From CAIZGX01 sp964430305 (GTDB taxonomy: Bacteria; Bacteroidota; Bacteroidia; Flavobacteriales_D; Sanyastnellaceae), in contig CAYSEX010000031.1 of assembly GCA_964430305.1 (NCBI GenBank), forward strand, positions 1 to 27,374: a stretch of 27,374 nucleotides of DNA, in the 5' to 3' direction. A program made the translations under genes and the position numbers. The notes beneath the pieces were generated by a model. That model did not search any database. It was not told where the DNA came from and worked only from the letters and a program-made list of their open reading frames with translations. Of this stretch, positions 16,437 to 25,853 are shown one piece after another; position 1 is the first letter of the stretch, and each line of letters opens with the position of its first letter.

Positions 16437-18518
16437 ATGATGTTCACTTTTGATGTTCGCGTTGTGAAAAAGAAATCGATAAGTATTAAAAGGGAGTTGT
16501 CGTGGCTTCAATTCAACGAACGTGTGCTTCAAGAGGCTGCATTTGAAAAAAATCCTTTGATTGAACGCGTCCGTTTTCTTGGGATTTTTTCGAATAATCT
16601 TGACGAATTTTTCAAGGTGAGGTATGCCACTTTGCTTAGAGAATTAAAAATAAATAAGAGAAATAAGTCAGAAAGGGAACGAACGGGAAGGAAATTATTG
16701 GAAGATGTTCACGATCGGGTGGTTCAATTGCAATCAAGATTTGATCAGTTATTTGATTCAGTGAAGAAGGAGTTAGCAACGAATGGAATTGAGTTCAAGA
16801 ATGAAAACCAAATCTCAGTTTATCAAAAGGAATATCTCAAGGAATTTTTCGACGATGAAATTCGACATCACATCATTCCCATCATTGTCGATGATAGATC
16901 CGCTTTTCCTTCCTTGAATGACAATGAGCTGTATTTAATTGTTGATTTAGTTCAACGCAATAAAGCGGGAAGAGTCAGAGCCTTAATTGAAATACCTCAA
17001 AGTGTGGGTCGTTTCATACAACTTCCAGAAATGGATACAAATCTGAATTCAGTAATCTTTTTGGAAGATATAATTCGATTGAATTTAAGGAAAATATTTG
17101 GTGGATATTCCATTCAAGCAGTAAAGGCATATGACATCAAAGTTGTACGTGATGCTGAATACGAGGTCGAAAATGATTTTTCGAAAAGCGTTTATGACAA
17201 GATTTCAAAGAGTATTCAACAACGCAGAAAGGGCCAATACGTTAGATTGAATTTTGACAGAAGTATGCCCGAAGAGTTACTGAAATTTTTATTGAAAAAG
17301 ACAAAAATTTCGGTACAAGAAAATATTATTGCTGGAGGAAGGTATCACAATAAACGCGATTTAATGAATTTTCCAGATTTTGGAAGAAGTGACTTGCGTT
17401 TTCAAAAACTTCAAAGTATTCAGAGAAGTAAATGTGAAAATCTTTCGGTTCTTTTCAATTCACTGAAGAAGCAAGATTTGGTCATTCATTTTCCATATGA
17501 AAAATTCTCGTTTTTGCTTGACATACTTCGTTTAGCGGCAATTGATCCGTTGGTTAATACCATTCGAATCTCCTTGTATCGAGTTGCGAAAGATTCACAT
17601 ATTTTGCATGCATTGATTAACGCCGCTCAAAATGGAAAGCGGGTTGAGGCACTGGTTGAAGTTCAGGCACGTTTTGATGAAGAGCACAATTTAGCAATAA
17701 CACGAATTCTACAAGAGGGCGGAGTTCGTGTAATTCCAGGTGTTCCCGGTTTGAAAGTGCATTGTAAAATATTTCAGATAAGTCGCAGAGTAAATGGAAG
17801 AACAGAACGAATTACACACATTGGCACGGGTAATTTCCATGAAAGAACTGCTAAGGTTTACAGTGATATTTCTATTCTTACATCTCATTTAGAAATTGGC
17901 AGAGAGATTCGAAGATTATTTGATTTTTTCGAGTCGAATTATCACAGGCCTATTTTCAAACACCTGATTGTTTCACCTTTTAACTCTAGACGTCGGTTGA
18001 ATGAATTAATTCAAGATGAGGTTGCAAAGGCCAAGAGTAAAAAGGGTGGGAATATTTTTTTAAAATTGAATGCACTAGTAGACGAGGCATTAATAAAGAA
18101 ATTGTTGGAAGCTGCTGAGCAGGGAGTGAAAATCAAAGCAATGATTCGAGGGGTGAATTTATTAATTCCAACCACTTTGAAACAGAAAAAAAATATTGAG
18201 ATTCGATCCATTCTAGGTCGATTCCTAGAGCACTCTCGTATATATGTTTTTGGAGAGGGTGAGTCGAGCATCTGGCTCACGGGTAGTGCTGACTTAATGA
18301 CAAGAAACATTGATTACAGGGTGGAAGTATTGGTTCCAATTTATGGTGATAATATTAAGAAGGAATTAAAAGAGTTTATAGAAACTCAATGGTCAGATAA
18401 TGTGATTTGCCGGTCACTGAATGAAGAACACATGAATGAATATCGAAATAAGAATGACATAAGCTCGCAAATTAACGCTCAGGAAGAATGGTATTCTAAA
18501 TTGAAAGAGAAAATATGA
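16437..18518 (+). CDS. ppk1: Polyphosphate kinase 1
   Basis: The 693-residue enzyme reversibly moves the terminal phosphate of ATP onto inorganic polyphosphate chains. The N-terminal family motif is RELSWLQFNERVLQEA. The two phospholipase-D-like catalytic halves carry the histidines expected for PPK1: His442 in GLKVHCKIF, corresponding to the autophosphorylated residue, and His599 in FLEHSRIYVF. Between them lies HIGTGNFHERTAKVYSDISILTSH, close to the usual GTGNFNEKTA segment but with His for the normal Asn. Length is typical. ATG 16437 and 16440 are adjacent; about ten residues precede the usual N-terminus, so a downstream GTG near 16464 cannot be excluded. It heads a plus-strand operon: its stop overlaps the ppx start by four bases (ATGA), implying translational coupling. 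Confidence 0.96.
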   Translation: MMFTFDVRVVKKKSISIKRELSWLQFNERVLQEAAFEKNPLIERVRFLGIFSNNLDEFFKVRYATLLRELKINKRNKSERERTGRKLLEDVHDRVVQLQSRFDQLFDSVKKELATNGIEFKNENQISVYQKEYLKEFFDDEIRHHIIPIIVDDRSAFPSLNDNELYLIVDLVQRNKAGRVRALIEIPQSVGRFIQLPEMDTNLNSVIFLEDIIRLNLRKIFGGYSIQAVKAYDIKVVRDAEYEVENDFSKSVYDKISKSIQQRRKGQYVRLNFDRSMPEELLKFLLKKTKISVQENIIAGGRYHNKRDLMNFPDFGRSDLRFQKLQSIQRSKCENLSVLFNSLKKQDLVIHFPYEKFSFLLDILRLAAIDPLVNTIRISLYRVAKDSHILHALINAAQNGKRVEALVEVQARFDEEHNLAITRILQEGGVRVIPGVPGLKVHCKIFQISRRVNGRTERITHIGTGNFHERTAKVYSDISILTSHLEIGREIRRLFDFFESNYHRPIFKHLIVSPFNSRRRLNELIQDEVAKAKSKKGGNIFLKLNALVDEALIKKLLEAAEQGVKIKAMIRGVNLLIPTTLKQKKNIEIRSILGRFLEHSRIYVFGEGESSIWLTGSADLMTRNIDYRVEVLVPIYGDNIKKELKEFIETQWSDNVICRSLNEEHMNEYRNKNDISSQINAQEEWYSKLKEKI

Positions 18519-19387
18519 AAATAGCAGCAGTTGATATTGGATCGAATGCAATTCGACTTTTCATTGCAGATTGCAGAAATGGTAAGGATAACGTGGAATT
18601 GGAAAAGTTGGCTCACACGCGTATTCCATTGCGTTTAGGGGCCGACGTTTTTACAGTTGGAGTTATATCTGAAGAAACGAAAATGGCATTGCGAGATGTA
18701 ATTCTGGGCTTCAAATATTTAATTCAGTCTGTACATGTTCAAGACGTGCGTGTATGCGCAACAAGTGCCATGAGAACAGCTGAAAACAGAGATGAAGTGG
18801 CTCAGTTCATTTTAAGACAAACAGGAATTAAGATTGAAATATTATCTGGAGCGCAAGAGGCAGAGCTGATTCTCGGTAATCTCTCAAATTCAGAATTCTC
18901 AAATAAGGGAAATTATTTGTTCATTGATGTTGGTGGCGGAAGCACTGAATTAACCATTATTGTGAATGGTAAAAAGGTAGCAAGTCAATCATTTGAAATA
19001 GGTACCGTTCGTATGTTGTTATTTGATGAAAATCGGATTCCAAAATTCATTGAACAATGGCTGAATGAGCATTTGGATAGAAAACTGAGTTACGAGGTTA
19101 TTGCGACTGGTGGCAATATCAATTCGGCATTTAAAATTTTGGAAAAGAAGAGTAAGTCTGATTGTAAAATAGAAGAACTCAAAGACTTAATAGTTGAGTT
19201 TGAATCATTGACAAAAGATGAGCGAATGAGGAAGTATAAAATACGAAGTGATCGAGCCGATGTTATAGTTCCTGCATTAAGAGTGTATACAACCATAATG
19301 GAAATTGCGGGATTGGAACGGCTTCATGCCCCCAAATTTGGATTGGCAGATGGCATTGTGTTGGATTATTATCAGAAGAATAAATAA
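18515..19387 (+). CDS. ppx: Exopolyphosphatase / pppGpp phosphatase family (Ppx/GppA)
   Basis: The 290-residue product is an ASKHA-fold phosphatase that removes terminal phosphates from polyphosphate, and in some members converts pppGpp to ppGpp. Visible motifs are DIGSNAIR (7-14), ATSAMRTAEN (82-91), SGAQEAEL (111-118, whose Glu115 fits the catalytic Glu of the SGxxEA motif), DVGGGSTE (138-145) and ATGGN. It is the short form without the extra C-terminal HD-type domains of E. coli PPX. Which substrate it prefers cannot be told from sequence, but its four-base overlap with ppk1 argues for polyphosphate turnover. An acyltransferase gene follows 17 bases after its stop in the same direction. 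Confidence 0.93.
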   Translation: MKIAAVDIGSNAIRLFIADCRNGKDNVELEKLAHTRIPLRLGADVFTVGVISEETKMALRDVILGFKYLIQSVHVQDVRVCATSAMRTAENRDEVAQFILRQTGIKIEILSGAQEAELILGNLSNSEFSNKGNYLFIDVGGGSTELTIIVNGKKVASQSFEIGTVRMLLFDENRIPKFIEQWLNEHLDRKLSYEVIATGGNINSAFKILEKKSKSDCKIEELKDLIVEFESLTKDERMRKYKIRSDRADVIVPALRVYTTIMEIAGLERLHAPKFGLADGIVLDYYQKNK

Positions 19388-19404
19388 CACCTCAAAACGC
19401 TTAT

Positions 19405-21009
19405 ATGGATCAATTGATTTCAAACAAAGATTTTGCAAAAGCGCTGCGATTGCATGAGAAGAATCCAGTAGTGCCCATATTAAAAGCCATTAGTGGTATT
19501 GATAAAATGAATAGATTATACCAAACTGTTCATGAAAAGAAAGGGTTGGAATGTATTGATTCTATTTTCGATACGTTGAATATTGGAATATCTATAAAGG
19601 GGAATGTTCTAAATGTTCCCGACAGTGGTGGATGTATTGTAGTATGTAATCATCCATATGGTGGTTTAGATGGATTAGCTGTTTTACGCGCGTTGCAAGA
19701 AAGGAGGTCAGATGTTCGTGTTATGGCTAATTTTATTCTCAAGCAAATTGAACCACTGAGCGAATTGTTTATTGCTGTTAATCCGCTTGATTCAACGGTG
19801 TCTACAAAGTCAAGTTCAGCCGGATTAAAAGAATCAATGGCTCACGTGAGTAGAGGGGGTTGTTTAATTATTTTTCCTGCTGGTGAAGTATCAACTTTTC
19901 AAAAAGGGGAACTGGGAGTGCAAGATGCGCGTTGGAGTATTTCCGCAATAAAGTTAATAGTGAAGTTAAAGGTTCCTGTAGTTCCAATTTATTTTGAAGG
20001 AGGGAATTCTAATTTTTTTCATTTTCTGGGAAGAATCAATGCCAATCTCCGAACTCTNNNNNNNNNNNNNNNNNNNNNNNNNNNNNNNNNNNNNNNNNNN
20101 NNNNNNNNNNNNNNNNNNNNNNNNNNNNNNNNNNNNNNNNNNNNNNNNNNNNNNNNNGTATTGGAAAATGAAATAGCACAAATTTCGGATTGTATACTTT
20201 TACAGCAATCTCATTTCGAAGTATATTGTGTTCAAGCTTCTGCTATTCCTAACACACTCGTTGAGCTCGGGAGACTGCGTGAAATTGCTTTTCGCGCAGT
20301 TGGCGAGGGCACGAATAAATCTTTGGATTTAGATGCGTATGATTTGCACTATAAGCATTTGATTCTATGGGACAAGGAAAAGAAGGCGGTTGCTGGGGCG
20401 TATAGAATTGGAAACGGCAAGGAAATAATGCACCAATTTGGGAAAAAGGGATTTTACACCAATTCGTTATTCCGTTTCAAAAAAAGAATGTTACCCGTAT
20501 TAGAGCAGAGTATTGAATTGGGTAGATCTTTTGTTGCTACAGATTATCAAAAACAGCGTTGGCCGTTATTGCTGTTATGGAAGGGTATTATTAAGTACAT
20601 TGAATCTTGTGAAGATACCTACTTCATTATTGGTCCTGTATCAATGAGTCATGCATACTCCAGTGTGAGTAAAGAACTTATTGTAAGCTATGTAATGAAG
20701 CATTTTAGTGTGGAAAGACCTCAAGATTTTGTGAGAGCCAGAAATCCCTACAGAATGAAATCGAAGCATGTTGATAAAGAAGTGCTACTTCACTTTGCAG
20801 GAAAAGAAATGCCCAGAATGGATAAATTAATATCTGAATTGGATCCGAATAAATTGCAAATTCCAATTCTGTTTAAAAAATATTTGGCTCAAAATGCGTG
20901 TATCTATGCTTTCAATGTAGATAGATCTTTTAATAATGCAATTGATGCTTTTATGCTCTTAGACATTTCAATGTTAGCTAAGAGTGAATTGTTGCAAAGG
21001 CGCGATTAA
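19405..21009 (+). CDS. olsF: OlsF-like bifunctional acyltransferase (PlsC-like O-acyltransferase fused to GNAT N-acyltransferase); contains an assembly gap
   Basis: The N-terminal half is a lysophospholipid-acyltransferase-type (PlsC) domain with VVCNHPYGGLDG, in which His and Asp are five residues apart rather than the canonical four, and FPAGEVST in place of FPEGTRS. The C-terminal half matches the GNAT-like N-acyltransferase of OlsB type: LREIAFRAVGEGTNKSLDLD, AGAYRIGNG, ELGRSFVATDYQ, LLLLWKGI and FIIGPVSMSHAYS. This order is that of OlsF, described in Serratia proteamaculans and with a Flavobacterium johnsoniae homologue. OlsF makes ornithine lipids by N-acylating ornithine and then O-acylating the product. 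The amino acid used here is unproven; glycine or lysine are alternatives. The 100-N gap at 20058-20157 falls at the end of the PlsC domain, and the frame is open on both sides. It probably shares a transcript with ppk1 and ppx. Confidence 0.85.
   Translation: MDQLISNKDFAKALRLHEKNPVVPILKAISGIDKMNRLYQTVHEKKGLECIDSIFDTLNIGISIKGNVLNVPDSGGCIVVCNHPYGGLDGLAVLRALQERRSDVRVMANFILKQIEPLSELFIAVNPLDSTVSTKSSSAGLKESMAHVSRGGCLIIFPAGEVSTFQKGELGVQDARWSISAIKLIVKLKVPVVPIYFEGGNSNFFHFLGRINANLRTXXXXXXXXXXXXXXXXXXXXXXXXXXXXXXXXXXVLENEIAQISDCILLQQSHFEVYCVQASAIPNTLVELGRLREIAFRAVGEGTNKSLDLDAYDLHYKHLILWDKEKKAVAGAYRIGNGKEIMHQFGKKGFYTNSLFRFKKRMLPVLEQSIELGRSFVATDYQKQRWPLLLLWKGIIKYIESCEDTYFIIGPVSMSHAYSSVSKELIVSYVMKHFSVERPQDFVRARNPYRMKSKHVDKEVLLHFAGKEMPRMDKLISELDPNKLQIPILFKKYLAQNACIYAFNVDRSFNNAIDAFMLLDISMLAKSELLQRRD
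20058..20157. other. Assembly gap of 100 N inside the OlsF-like gene
   Basis: The gap is a nominal 100-base placeholder in non-repetitive coding sequence. The left side ends in the PlsC-family segment NANLRT and the right side resumes at VLENEIAQ before the GNAT domain. The reading frame happens to be preserved, and a stretch of roughly this size is what the end of a PlsC-type domain would need, so the true gap is probably close to 100 bases. Confidence 0.9.
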
Positions 21010-21129
21010 TATTAGACTAAGAATTCAGGGTGTCTGACTTAACAAGTTGAATAGAAAATTTTAATTTCCTTCACAGTGCCCTAATAGTCAGGTTCAGTGA
21101 AAAGAATTCTTTTGTGGAAAATCTTTTCT

Positions 21130-24100
21130 ATGAAGTACTTTATATTTCTCGTTGCATGCTTATTAACTGCACAAGCTGCCAGTAGTCAACTAAGAATAAC
21201 TGAAGTTATGTCAAATGGTGGAACCTCAGATTGGTTTGAATTAACCAATTATGGCACAACCGCAGTGAGTATCTCAGGATATAAAATGGATGATAATTCT
21301 TTCAGTTTTGCCACCTCAGTTGTGTTGAATGGCATATCTTCTATTGGTCCGGGTGAACGCGTGATTTTTTGTGAGAATGCCAATACCTCTTACCCTGCTA
21401 CCTTCAGAACTTTTTGGGGACTCGCTGAATCGATTCAGGTAGGAACATATACAGGAACAGGCATTGGGCTTTCTTCAAGCGGTGACGGTGTTATTGTATT
21501 TGATGCCACCGGATTGGAAGTGTGGCGTGTTAATTTTGGTGCAGCAACAGCAGGTAAATCTTTTTATTGGGGTTATGATTTAAATGGAAATTTTGATCCA
21601 GCTTATGTTGGTGTTGGTAATACAGGATTAGTTAGTGCTGTTGGTACTTTGTTATCACAAATTACATTCCTAAGTGCAGACGTTGCGGCAAATACAGCAT
21701 CTCCTGGCACGAGTATTCAACCATTTAATCCTGTTCTAGGTTGCACAGATGTGAATGCATGCAATTACAATTCTTCAGCAACTACTGACAACGGCACTTG
21801 TCAATATGCGTCAANNNNNNNNNNNNNNNNNNNNNNNNNNNNNNNNNNNNNNNNNNNNNNNNNNNNNNNNNNNNNNNNNNNNNNNNNNNNNNNNNNNNNN
21901 NNNNNNNNNNNNNNACAAGAATCAGCAGGGAGTGTTGTAGTGCCAATCACGGTCTCTTTAAGTTCTACTTTCGATATAAATCTTCAATTCAGTTACTCTG
22001 TTTATTCAGATGCTACCGAAGGAAGTGATTTCGAATTCACGGAAGATATTATCATTCCCGCAAATACCTCTGGAACATACAACCATGTTTTAACCATTTT
22101 AGATGATACTGAATTGGAGAAGGATGAGCGGGTAATTTTAAAGATTCAAGCAGTGTCGTATGGAACAATTCATGGAACAAACAATTATAGAATTGTATTT
22201 ATAGATGATAATGAACAAGACGCTATTCCAGCAACAAATGAGCTAACTATGAATTTGCTCTCTAGTTTTTCAAACGGAGCTGTAGGAGTAAATTCTGCTG
22301 AAATAGTAGCTTATTGCAGCCTGTCTGAGCGATTATTCATTGCAAATAGTATTGGAGCGAAAATGGATATTATAGATTTTTCAAATCCAAATTTGCCAAC
22401 TTTAATTACAAGTATTAGCATGGCTCCATATGGAAATATTAATTCCATTGCAATACATGAAGGTATTGTTGCTTGTGCCGTTGAAAATGCAAGTAATCCT
22501 CAATCAAATGGGAAAATTGTTTTCTTTGATTATGCGGGAAATTATGTGAATGAAGTTGTAGCTGGTGCAATGCCTGATATGATTACTTTTTCAAAGGATT
22601 TTACCAAAATACTTGCAGCAAATGAAGGTGAGCCAAATTCAACTTACTCACAAGACCCTGAGGGCTCAGTGACAATAGTAAACATTGCAAATGGTATTGC
22701 GAATTTGACTCCATCAGATGTAACACAAATTTCTTTAACTCAATTTAACGGTCAAGAGGCTGTACTTCGTTCTCAAGGAATTCGTATTTTTTCTACTAGT
22801 GCATCTGTTGCTCAAGATTTGGAGCCAGAGTACATTGCTGTGTCAGATGACAATTCAAAGGCTTTTGTTACATGCCAAGAGAACAATGGAATTTTAGAAA
22901 TTGATTTGATCACAAACACAATTGTTTCAATTAAATCATGCGGTTATGCTTCATATGCATCTGGCTCTGGAAATGCCTTGGATGCTTCAGACCAAAGTGG
23001 GGCAATTTTAAATACATCGAATTTGCCTATTAAGGGAACATACATGCCTGATGCGATAAGTTATTCTACAATAGGGGGGCAAGGATATTTATTTACCGCG
23101 AACGAGGGGGATTCCAGAGAATTTGGAAGTGTAGTTGATGCGAATAGAATTAGCTCTTCAACATTTAATAATTTAGATGCAACAGCTTTCCCTGAATCTT
23201 ATATTCTGCGAAACAATAAATTTTTAGGTCGTTTGTATGGCCTGAAATATTCTGGAGATACAGATGGTGATGGAGATTATGATGAACTCCATGTTTTGGG
23301 TTCACGTTCTTTCACCATTCGCGATGCATCTACCAATTCAATAGTCTTTGATTCAAAAGATTTATTCGAGAGAATTACTGCGAATTCATCCATTACCTCC
23401 ACTTTCTTCAACGCCTCAAATACAACAGGTGCTGCAGTATCTAAGAATAGAAGTGATGATAAAGGTCCAGAACCTGAAGGCATAACTACTGCAGTTATTG
23501 GTGGAATTCATTATGCATTTGTGGCATTGGAAAGAGTTGGAGGTTGTATGGTATTTAATGTTGAAAATCCTCAAGCGCCGGTTTTTGTAAATTATGTTAA
23601 TAACAGAACACTAAATGGCAGTGGCCCCGATCTTGGAGCTGAGGGCATAATATTTATTCCATCTTCTGAATCACCAAACGGTCAGAATATAGTTATTCTT
23701 GCAAATGAAGTAAGCAGTACCTTGTCAATTTTCTCTGTATCAAACTGCGCAGAGCTTGCTTATTACCAAGATTCCGATGGCGATACGTTCGGAAATCCTG
23801 GGGAATTATTAATGGCTTGTGAACAACCTACTGGTTATGTCTTAGATAATGCAGATTGCAATGATTCAGATGCCTTAATCAATCCAAATACAGCTTGGTA
23901 TTTAGATTCAGATGACGATGGTTTTTATGTTTCGAGTGTGGTTCAATGTGAACAACCCTCACAGGGATATACCATAGCTCAGAGTATTCTCGGTGACTGT
24001 GACGACTCGAACGCTGCGGTGAATTCCCTTGCAAATGAAGTTTGTAATGCTATTGATGATAATTGTAATGGAGAAATAAATGAGGCAGTTGTTTTCAATG

Positions 24101-25833
24101 ACTACTTTGAAGACTTGGACAATGATGGATTTGGATTCGGTGCAGCGCTGAATGCCTGCCAGCAACCAGCAGGGTATGTTTCAACCAATTCTGATTGTGA
24201 TGATATGAATATGAACATCAATCCATCAGCTTCGGAAACGTGCAATGCATTGGATGATAACTGTAACAATTTGGTAGACGAAGGCGTTCAGTCAACATTC
24301 TTTGTAGATTCAGACGCTGACGGTTTCGGATCCAATGCAGCAATCCTAGCTTGTGCTCAGGCTGCTGGCTTTGCCCTAGTGAATGGTGATTGTAACGACA
24401 ATAACGGTTTAATAAATCCAAATGCTACTGAATCATGCGCAAATGCATTTGACGATGACTGTGACGGATTAATTAATGAGGGTTGTGTGAATCAATTGAT
24501 TGGAGATAATTTTACAAATCCACAAAGTATAGCCATCACCTATTGGCCAAATTGTTCAAGCACAACGCACTCACTTGCGGGTTATGTCTCTTCACCCAAT
24601 GCACAGTCTATATGTATTACCGGTGAGGATAAATGGCATCAATTTGTAGCAAACTCAGAGGCGGTAAGTATTCAAGTTAATTCAACTTCGAATGACATTG
24701 TTTTGGAATTGCAATCTGCTTCAGGAACTTTGATTGCCATAGAAAATGCCGTATTGGGTATTGGAAACGAAATACTTAATGCAGGTGGGTTAACCGCAGG
24801 CCAGGTATACAAAATTGCAGTCAGAAATTACGACAGTTCACTTGGAATAGGAACTTATTCTATTTGTGTGAAATCATTGAGAAGAGGTGGATGTGACTCG
24901 GGTAATAGCCCGACATGGTCTAATAATTTGAATTTGTGTAATGTATATAAAGCTTCTTGGGCAGGATCAGGAACGCAGTATCGATTTACATTTACTGGAG
25001 TGAGTGGTATTGCTACAGGAAATGTTTACACTCGAACACAATCTTCAGATTTACTTCCATTGTCTAACGTACAGCCCACCCTTCCTTTGGGATGTAATTA
25101 TCAAGTGCAAATCACGAATATATTTTCATTGCAAAATGGAGCTGGTGAAACTGAAGTCATCGAAGTTCCATCACTAACTTCTTGTCAGCTTAATCTTCAA
25201 CAACAGCCTATTACATCACTTAGACTTATGGACCGTTGTGAAAATGGTCCAAGATTTAGAAGTGGAGTGGTTTATAGTTTGCCTTGGGTATGCGGCGTTA
25301 ACAATTGGAAATGGGAGTTTACGTTGGTCGATGCTGGTTTGAATCCAATAGGCTTACCTATTGTACATTATAGGAACGCTGCAAGTAATGTTCTAAATTT
25401 AGGAACTGTAAATGCTTTGCAAGCGGGTCAAACATATGCGGTAAGAACTGCACCTGTTTTTTCATGGGGTGATGGACAATTCGGCCCAATGTATTACCTG
25501 TGTATCATTGGTTCTGCATCTTCAATTGCAGTTAAACCTCACCAAGATTCGAATAAGGTCCTAATTCAGGAAGGTATAGATTTAGCAATTTACCCTAATC
25601 CCACGATAGCTTGCAAAATTCAAATCCAAATCTCTGGTATTGAAATGCAAAGTTTAGTGGTATTTAAAATTACCAATGATTTAGGACAACAGGTTCATAG
25701 TTTCCAAAAATGGATGAACAATAACGAAGCTTATAATTTATCGGAAGAAATAAAACTTTCTCCGGGGTTATATCATGTAGAGGCAATGGTGAATAGCAAT
25801 CGAATTATACAACGGTTGATTATTCTAAATTGA
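21130..25833 (+). CDS. Large mosaic surface protein: lamin-tail-like, Calx-beta-like, choice-of-anchor I, MopE-like repeats, T9SS type A tail; contains an assembly gap
   Basis: The product has about 1567 residues if the gap is really 100 bases. ATG 21130 gives a clean signal peptide (MKYFIFLVACLLTAQAASSQ); an upstream GTG at 21097 is less likely. Domains in order: lamin-tail-like (about 22-125, LRITEVMSNGGTSDWFELTN); a CTDVNACNYNSSATTDNGTC motif (204-225) running into the gap; Calx-beta-like (about 267-362); a choice-of-anchor I region (about 371-874) with ANEGEPNSTYSQDPEGSV, ANEGDSREFG, GSRSFTIRDA, RSDDKGPEPEGI and LERVGGCMVF; four MopE-like Asp-rich repeats (about 878-1119); a PPC-like domain (about 1124-1254); two Cys-containing sandwich repeats; and a type A T9SS tail beginning LAIYPNPTIACKIQI. 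Export to the surface is well supported. Function is unknown; the Asp-rich loops probably bind calcium or another metal. It is closed by a strong terminator. Confidence 0.9.
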   Translation: MKYFIFLVACLLTAQAASSQLRITEVMSNGGTSDWFELTNYGTTAVSISGYKMDDNSFSFATSVVLNGISSIGPGERVIFCENANTSYPATFRTFWGLAESIQVGTYTGTGIGLSSSGDGVIVFDATGLEVWRVNFGAATAGKSFYWGYDLNGNFDPAYVGVGNTGLVSAVGTLLSQITFLSADVAANTASPGTSIQPFNPVLGCTDVNACNYNSSATTDNGTCQYASXXXXXXXXXXXXXXXXXXXXXXXXXXXXXXXXXXQESAGSVVVPITVSLSSTFDINLQFSYSVYSDATEGSDFEFTEDIIIPANTSGTYNHVLTILDDTELEKDERVILKIQAVSYGTIHGTNNYRIVFIDDNEQDAIPATNELTMNLLSSFSNGAVGVNSAEIVAYCSLSERLFIANSIGAKMDIIDFSNPNLPTLITSISMAPYGNINSIAIHEGIVACAVENASNPQSNGKIVFFDYAGNYVNEVVAGAMPDMITFSKDFTKILAANEGEPNSTYSQDPEGSVTIVNIANGIANLTPSDVTQISLTQFNGQEAVLRSQGIRIFSTSASVAQDLEPEYIAVSDDNSKAFVTCQENNGILEIDLITNTIVSIKSCGYASYASGSGNALDASDQSGAILNTSNLPIKGTYMPDAISYSTIGGQGYLFTANEGDSREFGSVVDANRISSSTFNNLDATAFPESYILRNNKFLGRLYGLKYSGDTDGDGDYDELHVLGSRSFTIRDASTNSIVFDSKDLFERITANSSITSTFFNASNTTGAAVSKNRSDDKGPEPEGITTAVIGGIHYAFVALERVGGCMVFNVENPQAPVFVNYVNNRTLNGSGPDLGAEGIIFIPSSESPNGQNIVILANEVSSTLSIFSVSNCAELAYYQDSDGDTFGNPGELLMACEQPTGYVLDNADCNDSDALINPNTAWYLDSDDDGFYVSSVVQCEQPSQGYTIAQSILGDCDDSNAAVNSLANEVCNAIDDNCNGEINEAVVFNDYFEDLDNDGFGFGAALNACQQPAGYVSTNSDCDDMNMNINPSASETCNALDDNCNNLVDEGVQSTFFVDSDADGFGSNAAILACAQAAGFALVNGDCNDNNGLINPNATESCANAFDDDCDGLINEGCVNQLIGDNFTNPQSIAITYWPNCSSTTHSLAGYVSSPNAQSICITGEDKWHQFVANSEAVSIQVNSTSNDIVLELQSASGTLIAIENAVLGIGNEILNAGGLTAGQVYKIAVRNYDSSLGIGTYSICVKSLRRGGCDSGNSPTWSNNLNLCNVYKASWAGSGTQYRFTFTGVSGIATGNVYTRTQSSDLLPLSNVQPTLPLGCNYQVQITNIFSLQNGAGETEVIEVPSLTSCQLNLQQQPITSLRLMDRCENGPRFRSGVVYSLPWVCGVNNWKWEFTLVDAGLNPIGLPIVHYRNAASNVLNLGTVNALQAGQTYAVRTAPVFSWGDGQFGPMYYLCIIGSASSIAVKPHQDSNKVLIQEGIDLAIYPNPTIACKIQIQISGIEMQSLVVFKITNDLGQQVHSFQKWMNNNEAYNLSEEIKLSPGLYHVEAMVNSNRIIQRLIILN
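21815..21914. other. Assembly gap of 100 N inside the mosaic surface protein
   Basis: The gap begins three residues after a CTD-x-x-ACNY-type motif. In Bacteroidota proteins this motif is often tandemly repeated, so further copies may have collapsed here and the true length could be well above 100 bases. The frame is open across the nominal gap. Confidence 0.9.
23761..24486 (+). repeat. Four MopE-like Asp/Cys-rich protein repeats
   Basis: Units of about 65 codons start near 23761, 23896, 24097 and 24298. Each opens with an aromatic-rich strand and an Asp loop (DSDGDTFG, DSDDDGFY, DLDNDGFG, DSDADGFG), then a Cys, Gly-Tyr or Gly-Phe, and D-C-[DN]-D. The last three continue with N-or-D-rich CN-A-x-DDNC-type motifs ending in N-E or D-E. 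The first copy lacks that second half. The pattern is that of MopE-type putative metal-binding repeats. They have diverged at base level, so they are old. Confidence 0.88.
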
Positions 25834-25853
25834 TAGTTTAAATGTTTGAAGTG

